The notes below the pieces were generated by a model. The model was not told the DNA's origin. It was given only the letters and a program-made list of their open reading frames with translations, and did no database searches. Shown here piece after piece: positions 9,687 through 19,897 of a DNA stretch of 64,000 nt; the stretch's first letter is position 1; each line of letters opens with the position of its first letter. A program made the position numbers and the translations under genes. The DNA lies in contig JBBMOA010000014.1 in NCBI GenBank assembly GCA_037954235.1, forward strand, positions 20,381,273 through 20,445,272. Direction: 5' to 3'. The stretch comes from Aulostomus chinensis. Taxonomy: Eukaryota; Chordata; Actinopteri; Syngnathiformes; Aulostomidae.

Positions 9687-12600
9687 AATATATAGATGTT
9701 ATTTCTAAATCAATGCTACAGGTTGACCAAATTAAACAGATTCTCTCTCTCTCTCTCTTTCCTTTTTCATCTGATTGATTTTTAATAACAAATAATACAA
9801 AAAATTGCTGAACTTGCACTGTAGTGCAGGTAGATATTGTAATAAAATGCAGCTAAAACTGCTTTACAGCTGAAGCATTAAAACAGTAAGTAAAAAGTTA
9901 GTGTGTGTATCTGTAGATACATTGATGGATCGATAGATAGATCGTTTTGGGGCTAAAACACAAAATAAATGGACCCTAGAGTAAAGGGTTGAAGCTCTTT
10001 TCTTCACAAATCTGGCACGTAGGTTGCAGCATCTCCTTGTTTTGAGAGAAACAAGAGGTGACGGACGGAAGAAACATGCTGCACCAAACCAGCCATACTG
10101 GCTCCCCTATCCACTTGCCTCAGACAGATCATGCCAAGACCCCATGGGCAACACTACAGAGGTTCAACCTGCATGGTCTCCTGACACTGAGGCTGCCTGC
10201 ACTGAGAGAAATTTGTCTTTGATTAAGCAATTCTACCTTGCTTCAATTTCATGAGATTTTTTTCCAATGTCCTTAAGATGTCGCTGTTTACAAACTAATT
10301 TTAAGAGCACACAAACCACAGACTGTGGAAAATCACCAGCTTCTAAAAAATCCTGAGAAGAAACCCTGTATTTGAAGGGATCTCATTGATTACATGTGTG
10401 TTTCTAACAGTAACAGGAAGCTTACCATTTGGAGAGAAGCTGTTGAATTTTTTTCTTTTCATTGTTTTGCTGCAATTTGGCTGTAAGACACTATACCAAG
10501 TGTAGAGAGGAACTATTTATCAATCAGGTGTTTTTAGAGTTAGAGTTATGTTCCTCTGTGTTCAATTATAAAATAGTTTAATGATAAATAAGTTGCAATT
10601 CACTTTTAAGCCAATAGAGGACCTCCTGTCTCTAAAGCCAAGGTGACTAGTTCCTCGGCATAATTGCTCACGGCGCAACAATCAATCTGTTTTTATTCTT
10701 GGAAATACACTATGTGTACATTTGTGGGAAATACTGCTCTTTTCATGATTCTTTTTTTCCTCCTGAGTTTTTTCAGATGTCAGATTGTCTCATGGGAAAA
10801 GGACAGTACAGCGTGAGCATCTTTTACAGTGTAAAACAAACAGCGTTGTCTGCACTAAATGCATTTCCTAGGAAAGCAGACTCTCAATAAGTCACCTTTC
10901 AAGCGCTGTGTTTCAACTCAGATGCACCCTGTGGTCTATCCTTTGGTCTATATATGTGTTTGTAGTACTTTCCCTGTTGAGCATTTATCATTGTACAGAT
11001 ATTGGATATAACTACCAGAAGTTAATTATTTGCATGTGCTAACTGTTGAAATGGACAAAAAATAAGAATAAAATAAAATAATGAATGCCATTAGAAATAG
11101 GGGAGGAGAAATGGAGGACTCAGTGTGGAGAAAATGTCGCAACCACAAGCTGTGGTTGATATTGCACAAGTGGCGTAATTAATGTACTGGGATGCCAAAG
11201 CTGTACTAACAAGTATTCTGTAAGGAACATCATCCTTTAAGTCCCTGGAAGTGTTAAAGACGTTGAGGCTTCTTAGTGGATGAGGTGTTTGTGTGTCTTC
11301 CACAACCCCATCAGGAATGTTTCTCTCTAATGATCACCTCCGATAAATAAAGGAGACACTGCATTTGAGCCACTTTCAAAGAGTATTTGTGCAGTTAAAA
11401 TATTGCTTTACTTCATGACAGTATATGATCCTGGCTGCATGCAGTTGACTTCATGAGTTGTATATAATCTTAAGGAGAGTCAATAAAAACAGAAAATCAA
11501 CTGTCATTGTCATTGCACACTTCTGAACATAACAGAAATCGTTCACCATAGTTTTAGAGTTGTTGTTTGCTATAAATTGGATCATAAATGAGTATTTTAT
11601 CGACATAAACATCACACATACACATCACACTGCACAGGGAGAAAGTGCTGAGTCATTCAGGGGGTGGTGCTTGGATTTCATGCTAAAGCAGGTCGCCTTA
11701 ATTGAGACCATACGAGATCTAGGAATTTTCCACTGGACTGCATTCTGTGTCTGTAGTAATGGCTGGGTTTGCTGTGCTATGTATCTGTAGGCTGTCATCT
11801 AAATCAAGCTATAGTGGAGCTCTAGCATAGATTTGATGAAGTTCTGCTTTACACTTTCTATATGCCAAACTTTTTTAGCCTGCTGTTTTACCTTGTTTTC
11901 CCTCTCGCATGCATGGCACATTTATTTGTATCTTGAATGATGTACTCATTAAAGCTTGTGTTTTCAAATAAAATAGCACCAAAATCTTATACCAGAATAT
12001 AATCCAATACCACACAACTTGTGTTGATCTGTCTTCTTTGTAATGCACAAGACTGCGAGACTGATATGTAGAAAAGTTAGAGGGACAATCTGTATTCAAA
12101 TTTAGATGCTGCCATAATCGTATAATGGAATCACTTCTCCCTTAAACTACTCTCAAGACCTCGGCCTGCTCTCTCTTTCACTTTGATTTACTTCACACAT
12201 TATTAAAAAAAAATATACCATTAAACAACAAACTTTTTGTTAAAAAAAAAGAAAAAAGTGGATTGCTAATTGCTTTATGCTTCCGCTGATGTTTGTGCTA
12301 AATATGTCCAGTCTAAATATATGATATGAATGTGCCTTTGTTCATTTACTGCTTTCCCAGAGCACACACTCGTGTACACACAGGGTTTTCAGAGTAAACC
12401 CACTAATGAAAACCCGTTACTCCTGTTCCCGTTGAGAGGAGACGAGGCGTTCCTTCTGTTTTTCCAGATGGAGTCAAGAGACAGTCCAAATAATGAATCA
12501 CAGGCAAGAAAGAAAACAACTTGTTAGTCAAACCTATGTTGTATGATGACAACATAGGTTTGTTCACACAACAACACTATGATGGTGTCCATCAGTACAT

Positions 12601-12901
12601 AGTGAGAAATCAGTCAGGTAGATGAATCAATCCAATTTCCAACCATATTATCACATTTACAACCGCAAGTCATTTTTGACATGCTATGACCTTAAAAATG
12701 TAGTTATTGTGACATAAGTTATACTAGCATGACAGTAGTACAAAGTTTAACAAAATGTGATCATTTCCTTAACCTGACCAGACCCTAACTGTAGCATTGT
12801 CATTTGTTTCAAAAAGCTGAGCTTTCAATGATATCAATTGCATTAGGCCTAGATTGGCCCGTAACACATAGATCATCCTGTTATAGTGGCGGTTCGCTAA
12901 G
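9687..12901. other. Intergenic, no gene recognised
   Basis: AT-rich DNA with a short CT run (9741-9760), some GATA-like units near 9930-9945 and a perfect small hairpin at 12529-12562. None of the short open frames resembles a known protein. Confidence 0.6.
12529..12562. repeat. Perfect 14-bp inverted repeat, 6-base loop
   Basis: Arms CAAACCTATGTTGT (12529-12542) and ACAACATAGGTTTG (12549-12562) are exact complements around ATGATG. No terminator role is expected in a vertebrate; a template-switch mutation is a likely origin. Confidence 0.9.
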
Positions 12902-12909
12902 CCCTAGAG

Positions 12910-13112
12910 CAGGGGTGTCAAACTGATCCAGTAAAGGGCCGGTGTGGCTGCAGGTTTTCATTCCAACCGAGCAAAAGCAACACCTGATCCAACAAATGAG
13001 CTGTGTGGACACAGCTTAGTTGATTTAAGTAGATTCAGGTGTTGCTTTTGCTCGGTTGGAATGAAAACCTGCAGCCACACCGGCCCTTTACTGGATCAGT
13101 TTGACACCTGTG
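12910..13112. mobile_element. hAT (Charlie-like) hairpin MITE, copy 1
   Basis: The 203-bp element is almost entirely a palindrome: about 80-bp arms around a loop of about 40 bases. Ends read CAGGGGTGTCAAAC and the near complement GTTTGACACCTGTG. An exact 8-bp target duplication CCCTAGAG flanks it (12902-12909, 13113-13120). The duplication length and its central TAG are typical of hAT-Charlie elements. It has no coding capacity. Confidence 0.9.
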
Positions 13113-13120
13113 CCCTAGAG

Positions 13121-14744
13121 GCTACCCCAGAACTTAACCCCTACCCTGCCCTACAACGTGATGAAAGGAAAAGGAATGAAGCAAAAAAAACCTGGAGCCG
13201 GTGGTGACATGAGTGTTTGGTGCTGAGGCTTACTTCGTCTGACGTCGGCAGGTCACCTGGGCCTGCGACTTGGATGTCTCCTCGTCGCAAGGGCCCGAAC
13301 AGCACTAGCCTGGTTCCCGTGAGCCGCCAGCTCCGTCGGTCAGATTAACAGTTATCTTGGAGGAGAGAGAGAATTCGGTGGTTCGATGTGGAGCTGTCTG
13401 TGGATCGCTGTATGATGGCGGACTCCGTCCTCGTCGGTGGTCACCTGTGTGCCTCTCCGCTTCTCACACCTGCAGCGCTTTTAATCAGCGCGCCCAGTGA
13501 GGACAAGACCGGACATGACATCATATCACCATAGCAACACATAACACCAAATGTCACACAACCAAACTCCAAAAATAACAGAAAAGAAAAAGAGACCCGT
13601 GGCCATAACACATCCTAATATTGTCATGAACATGGACACAGACAGGCAGGACTCAAATGCACAGCTAAGACCTATGGGATCAGACAAGCAGGGTTTTTTT
13701 CCAGGCAGAGGACAAGACAAGCAGAGACACTCAAAACGTGAGGCAAAAGGTGAGATAAAAAAACAAGCAAGGTTCAGATATCAACAAGGCTATGACTGTG
13801 GCTGTGAAAAGGAGTGCTGGAACGTGAGTCAGGAACATCAGCAAACTGGCAATGAGACAAGACACAAACGGGGAGTATCAGATGGGGCGGGGGCAGGGCA
13901 AACAGGAACCCGGGACAGAGAGGTGTGTGATCACAAAATAAAACAGGAAGACAAGAAATGAAACATTGGGGAAACAATAAAACACTTTACAGACAGTGAA
14001 ACATGAAAAATAGAATTTTGCAATATAACAACACAACGTATGTTCTGGTTTGGCCACCATTACAGCATATTTACTTGAATCAAAAATTTCACCATTACTT
14101 GCTGGCTTGCACCCAAATGGCTTCATCTGAGAGCTCTTACGCCTTTGCTAAGGTTTGCTTAACTGATATTTAGTTCAGAATCCCACTGGTCTGATTTCAG
14201 TTTTCATCACGAGAGAGGGATGAGACAGAGGTGAAAATTCTATCTTGTGTCAGACTGTACTGTGCGCACACTGTAACAAAATGTGACAAGTTTGTGACTG
14301 TGGTTTTGCTACTTGATTGACCAAGCAGTGGGCGAGTGAACAGCAGAAGGCAACCAGCTTCACGTTGCTTGTCACTTCATCTGCTGGGGATTACCTGGTG
14401 GATTTAAAACCAAAACAAACCCGACTGCTGTCCATGTTGCATGCAAGGGTTCCATGCTAAAGCCCACTCCCTCTAAGCATGTTGGGACCAAGGAACGCTC
14501 ACACTGGTAAAACAAAATAGAATTTCGGGCAAACACATTGACATAGGTGAATCATCCAGTTAAATCCCTGTAAGGGTCGACTCACACAATGTTATCTGTA
14601 CTGTGGTCAAGCAAAATTGTCTCGTGGCACATTGCCCTGGCCCCAGCACTGTTGGAAGAGATGGGCTTTGGAATGGGGGTTAGGGCTATTATGTTTTAGG
14701 CACTTGGTAAATGGAATCATTTTCATATAGCACCCATGTACCTT
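13121..14744. other. Intergenic, repeat-like, no gene recognised
   Basis: Positions 13190-13520 are GC-richer than their surroundings. Positions 13620-13990 (GAACATGGACACAGACAGGC onwards) have the look of a dispersed fish repeat whose antisense strand would carry poly-T and AATAAA-like runs; a related style of sequence is seen near 44545-44700. I cannot assign either to a family. An open frame at 13551-13961 lies in this repeat-like DNA and is not taken as a gene. Confidence 0.4.
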
Positions 14745-14880
14745 TGCGGTATTCAAAGTGCTTTACAGCGTCGTCTTATTCACCCATTCACACACACTGA
14801 TGGTGGAGTCTGGCATGCATGGAGCCTATGTACTGATCAGGAGCAATTCGATTTAGTATCTTGCTCAAGGACACTTTGAC
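14745..14880 (-). mobile_element. SINE family 2 tail fragment
   Basis: Its reverse complement aligns with 59350-59470: GTCCTTGAGCAAGATACT, AATTGCTCCTGAT, CTCCACCATCAGTGTGTG and GACGCTGTAAAG occur in the same order. The tRNA-like head is absent here. Confidence 0.7.
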
Positions 14881-14947
14881 ATGGACACAGGGAAGGGGAG
14901 GATAATCTGGATTCCTCAAAAAATGATCAAACTAGGCAACTGGACTC

Positions 14948-15010
14948 AACCTCTTGTAAGTGAAGCATTTCGCCTCTCATCCAAGAAGCTTCTTCAGTTC
15001 TTCAGAGTTC
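14948..15010. repeat. Dispersed repeat, short copy
   Basis: CTCTTGTAAGTGAAG, CTCTCATCCAAGAAGCTTC and TTCAGTTCT occur here and again at 18783-18840. The family was not identified. Confidence 0.6.
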
Positions 15011-15510
15011 TTAAGAATCATTTTTTGAGAATTGTGATGACCTGGATAACTGAGAATAGTCACAAATACATAATCTGGATTGGTTGCTAGGGCTGCTACC
15101 TCCGAACCATTCCTCCACCACTTCAATTTTGCTTGTTAAACCAAGGATTTCATAGCAAATTTTAGGCTATTACAGCTCTATGATAGCGTATGCATGCTCA
15201 GACTCAGGTCTGTCCTGAACCTGGAGCAATGTAAGTGCAGGCCAAATTGGAAGGGGGGACAATGGTGCCTCAGTATGATGCAAGACAAGAGGGCCACATG
15301 TGAGGGCATGATAAATTTCAAGCCCTTTTTAGACAGAGAATGCCCCAAATTTGCAGCCTGGTAGAGGGAGGAGTTTACCATCTTGTCCGTGTGAAATGGA
15401 GGCGTAATTTTCCTCTTTCCAAAAAAGCCACCACTTGTGTGGGCATAAACATGTGACATGATGTGCACCACGGTTCACAGTGACATACAACATATAAGTC
15501 TGGAGAATAA

Positions 15511-15959
15511 TCAGCCCTGTGACAGTCTGGCAAACCTCGTAGTGTCCCAGTCCAACCTCCCTCTGCCGCTGCTGCTGTTGTGGCCACAGACCTGGTGGTA
15601 CTTTTTCAGAAGTTTTTCAATTTGCTGGTGACACTCCATCCTCCAGCGATAGCCACGTCGACCAAGCTGCTTTGCAACCTTTTCATACAACAAGCCATTC
15701 TTCACAGTCCCGTGAAGTGATGATCCACGCTCTTCTCGGCAGTGATGGTCAGCAGCTCCCTGATCTCATCTTGCTGAAGTGACAATGTTTCGGAAGAATA
15801 TTGAGCCCTGTGACAGTCTGTAAGCTTCAACACAGCAGTTTGCCGCTGCGTTGGTGCTGACATTCTCTGAGGTGTTTGATGTGGGAGAACCAGCGAGCGT
15901 AATGTTTGCGAGTTTGCATCATTATGGACACATCTGTCCACTTTACGCTGAGCCAGCAC
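15511..15959 (-). pseudogene. SANT/Myb-like DNA-binding domain gene fragment, frameshifted
   Basis: Read from 15959 downward, one frame gives an N-terminal part ending QQDEIRELLTITAEKSV. After a one-base shift near 15705 the next frame continues with TVKNGLLYEKVAKQLGRRGY, WRMECHQQIEKLLKKYHQV and SGRGRLDW. This matches the layout of the Myb/SANT-like domain found in Harbinger-associated and ZSCAN-type fish proteins: a leading acidic helix, a G-Y-x-R turn, paired helices with conserved Trp/Cys, and a final S-G-R-G-x-x-W. A near-identical 26-bp direct repeat (15504-15529 and 15795-15820) flanks the domain. No intact gene continues on either side, so I call it a decayed transposon-derived gene or retrocopy. 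Confidence 0.65.
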
Positions 15960-16270
15960 ATTGACGGCTTGGATTCACTTAGCAGTGGAGGTAGCAATAA
16001 GTGAACCCTCGGAGGAGGAAAATTGCTCTGTCCTAAACTTCAGAATGAGCCGCAAAAAAGGAGGGCCAAATTAGCGGCTCGTTCGCCAGTGTGAAAGCAC
16101 CATCAGTTTTAGTCCTCAAAGGGAAAAATGCTCACATAAAGCAAATCTGTTGAAACAATTTTAATTGTACTTTTTGTGTTTTGAGCACTTTGGCAACGTC
16201 ACACCAGCAACTTCAGGAAAACAGGAAATGGAGAAGAAAAAATAACCTTTCCAGGAGGAAGCCTCTAGCT
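15960..16270. other. Intergenic, nothing recognised
   Basis: No open frame, repeat family or regulatory motif could be supported here. Confidence 0.4.
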
Positions 16271-16471
16271 CAGGGGTCTCAAACTGATCCAGTAAAAGGC
16301 CGTGTGGCTGCAGGTTTTCATTCCAACCGAGCAAAAGCAACACCTGATCCAACAAATGAGCTGTGTGGACACAGCTTGATTGATTTAAGTAGATTCAGGT
16401 GTTGCTTTTGCTCGGTTGGAATGAAAACCTGCAGCCACACCGGCCCTTACTGGACCAGTTTGAGACCTGTG
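16271..16471. mobile_element. hAT (Charlie-like) hairpin MITE, copy 2
   Basis: About 95 percent identical by eye to the copy at 12910-13112, with the same palindromic layout. The 8-bp target duplication is CTCTAGCT (16263-16270, 16472-16479), again centred on TAG. A different duplication shows that this was an independent insertion and not a local segmental copy. Confidence 0.9.
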
Positions 16472-16479
16472 CTCTAGCT

Positions 16480-17740
16480 CGATCTTGCTCTACAATCTGT
16501 GAAGAGAAAAACAGGTGATGCTGTGACCCGTTTACAACATCTCATGTTTGTCTCCCAGCTCAGATCAGTTTACTCTACGTGTCATTCACAAATGTTGTAA
16601 GCACATATGGCTTGATCACACTGCTGGGGATCTGGCAAAAATCTCTCCAGGCACGTATGTATGAAATCAAAAATTAATAAATTGCCGGTTTTCTGTTGCA
16701 TGTTTCAGCAGTGTGGTGGGGAACAACCTTGCATGTTTCCATCATGTGCGTATCTTTATTGAGCTTATTCTTAGGTCTGCCAATGCCTCTCTGCCCTCTC
16801 GTGTTTCTATCAGTGGGTCAGCTGCTCTGCATGTGCAGCACGATGGCCAAACTTAATGGGACACGAACACATAAGCATAAAAAGAATTGTCTTGTCCAAA
16901 GATGATTGGCCTCATTTGTGCTGAATTTGGGTGGGACTGCACTTTACCTTGTTATGTGACAAAAGTAAACCTGATACTTCACCCCGAAAATATATTTCTC
17001 CTTTTAAGTACTCACTTGAGGCAATAGGTGCCTCAATCTGACAGAAAGTTTACCTCTTATTCCTTCTTTGTGACGCCATTAAATCACAATGTAGTGCTCC
17101 CTGCTAAAAAAAATATGGACAATATGTAAGACACCACATTGGTCTCAAGACAAAGGGAAATTCTTCAACAAATGAAAAAAGTTGGACTGCAGGTTTCACA
17201 CTATTATTGACAACATTGTAATGCTGGTGTACGCAAATTCTTTTTGTTTCAAAATGTATTGAAAAAGTGATCAAAAATTTGTAAAGTAATGACTCTTGTT
17301 GGACTATGGAGTGATAAACTAAAAGGTTCAGCCTGTTGATGCGATTTACCTGCAGATATGAAATCAAAATGTTTTTGTTCTTAGAAAGACTGTAAGACTG
17401 GAACTTCCATCCATGTCTCAGGGGGCTTGTTAGTCCTCCAGTTCTCCAAATGTCTCTCTATGATCCACCAGTGCTGCCCTCTGCCAGATCTCTGTGCATA
17501 ACAGTTGCTGCATATTATGTTGTGCACTTTTGTGTGGGAGAAGGACTTTTTCATTATGAAGATAGAAATTAAAATTAGTATATTTTGATCAGCCAATAAC
17601 AGTTGGTTAGAAGCCAAGAAGAGGTAGAGGTATCTTCTCTTTCTATGCGCTTTGGCACTGCATATAGAAAGTTACAAGTCCAGGGCAGACAACAAAAAAA
17701 GATCAGCAGGGATACAAAACGTTTTTTTCCCTTTAATTTA
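16480..17740. other. Intergenic, no gene recognised
   Basis: AT-rich, with only short frames and no repeat family that I can name. Confidence 0.5.
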
Positions 17741-18115
17741 TCCATCCATCCATCCATCTTCTACCTCTTATCCTGTTAAGGGTCATGGGGGGTGGAGCCT
17801 ATCCCAGCGGCTTTTGGGCGAGAGGCAGGGTTCACCCTGGACGGGTCACCAGTCCATCACAGGGCCAACACATAGAGACAGACAACCATTCACACTCACA
17901 GTCACACCTACAGTCAATTTAGAGTCTGGATTAACCTGGTCCCTCTTGATGTCTTTGGACTTTGGGAGGAAGCTGGAGTACCAGAGAGAACCCAGCAGGA
18001 ACAGGGAGAACATGCAGACTCACCCAGAAAGACCCTGTGCCCGAGCCAGGACTCAAACCCAGAACCTTCTTGCTGTGAGGCCACAGTGAGGACCACTGCT
18101 CCACCGTACCTCCTC
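17741..18115 (-). mobile_element. SINE family 1, near full length
   Basis: On the minus strand it runs from GAGGTACGGTGGAGCAGTGG through a B-box-like TGGGTTTGAGTCCTGG to a GGATGGATGGATGG tail at its 3' end. The head has A-box and B-box spacing like a tRNA gene. Confidence 0.8.
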
Positions 18116-18373
18116 TCTAATTTATAATTTATAATCACAATGCAAAAATGAGAAAGGGTGCACACCAACTCATCTCCTTATTTATATTTTTTCTTTGAGG
18201 ATGCCAGCATTACAGCCCTTGACACTCTCGCCACATCAAGGTAAAAGCTTAACCTTAGACAACATCTCTCTCTTCCCCCTGTGTGACCGTAGCCAGGTTT
18301 CAATCTCTATGTGAAACTGTCAAGAAAGAAAAAAAAAATGCCATCAGGTGGTGGTTGGATACTATGCTATATA

Positions 18374-18375
<2 letters not shown>

Positions 18376-18452
<77 letters not shown>
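18376..18452. repeat. (GT)n microsatellite
   Basis: About 38 uninterrupted GT units. Confidence 0.98.
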
Positions 18453-18453
<1 letters not shown>

Positions 18454-18782
18454 TTTGCCTGACTGGAGGCAGAGCAGAGCCAATATCAAATCCTACAATC
18501 AACTCAGCCTACTTTATTCTCCCCTTGGTTGTGGGTTCCTTTGTTGAGCTGCTACTATGTAACACCCACAGAAGAAACTGAATATGGTCCGAGCCAAAGG
18601 TCAGCCCATATTCAGAGTTTGTAAATCGACATTTTTGAACACTTTAGCTGTTTTTAGTCATCAGTCTTCATCAGCGCCAAGCTTGATACATGTGGCTGGC
18701 TCTATCTGCATAGTATGGATACCTGAACTGTGGATTACAGAACAATGAATGATTTTTTTTCTCAAACGAGGCAGCTGCACTC

Positions 18783-19005
18783 TCCTCTTGTAAGTGAAGA
18801 CGTTTCACCTCTCATCCAAGAAGCTTCTTCAGTTCTAAAATTCTGGTGGGAGGTATCAGGTATATAACCACCCAAGGGGGTGGTGGCAAAAACAAGTGGT
18901 CGTAAGGCCAGAACAAGAGGCTCGTTAGGTGGTCATGTGAGTCGTTGGCCTCAGTTTCGGGTCGTTACCCCTCCCAGCCCTCTTAGGAGGGTCGTTCACC
19001 TGATT
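18783..19005. repeat. Dispersed repeat, longer copy of the 14948 family
   Basis: It starts with the segment shared with 14948-15010 and continues through AACCACCCAAGGGGGTGGTG, AGGTGGTCATGTGAGTCG and GGGTCGTTACCCCTCCCAGC to CGTTCACCTG. It looks like a degraded retroelement; the family is not identified. Confidence 0.5.
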
Positions 19006-19647
19006 TTTTTTTCATTTAATGACACAAACTCTTTGAATGTGTAGTGTTTGTAGGTAATTATTTGTATTTTCTCCTAAGTTCTTGCTTATTTTTATTTGTT
19101 TGGCTCCATGTATTTTGAAGTATTGTATTGGAAAAGGTTAATGGAAACTGGGAATTAGGGGGGGACCCTAATTTTACAAAATGTCGATAAGAGATAACAA
19201 ATTATTAATCTCTGCTGAGATTCTTTTTTTAACTGTTAGCTATGTGTGATATTAGATAAAGCCATCTTCATACCCTAGTTTATTTGCTTCAAAAGAGTGG
19301 ATGGAAACAGTCCTAGAGCCCTGTCTCCTTCTCATCCAGAGCACAATTGGAAAGCACCAGGTGCAATGGCTTTCATATATCAATAAGTGTCCAAATCAAC
19401 TCTTTCCACTGGCAGCATGGCCCCTGCCCCGTGCATTTATATCAAGGCCTGGCCCCTCCCCTGTGCTGCGGTCACTAAGAGGGATTTACCTATCAGCAGT
19501 GCATGTTTGCCTTCATCAATTCATGGGTACGTTTTTGCTAAACATGCAACTAACCAATCAGAGTGTCCAATCTCATCAGCTAAGAGGAAACCTTGTCAGT
19601 ATGAGGTGGATGTGAGTGGACAAATGGAGAAAAATGTTTTTAAATGG

Positions 19648-19897
19648 GCAGCACGGTGGTGCAGTGGTTACCACTTTCGCCTCACAGCAAGAAGGTTGTG
19701 GGTGGAGTCCCAGCTCGGGCACGGGGTCTTTCTGGGTGAGTCTCCATGTTCTCCCTGTTCCTGCTGGGTTCTCTCTGGTACTCCAGCTTCCTCCACAGTC
19801 CAAAGACATCAAGAGGGGACCAGGTTAATCCAGACTCTAAATTGACCGTAGGCGTGCCACCACCCTGAACAGGAGAAGAGGGAGAACATGGATGGAT
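19648..19897 (+). mobile_element. SINE family 1, 3'-truncated
   Basis: The head GCACGGTGGTGCAGTGGTTA is followed by the usual body to ATTGACCGTAGGCGTG. It then jumps to a shortened tail ending CATGGATGGATG. Confidence 0.8.

Noticed and set aside
13551..13961. 136-aa open frame on the plus strand
   Set aside because: Low-complexity Lys/Gln/Asp-rich translation of repeat-like DNA with no domain.
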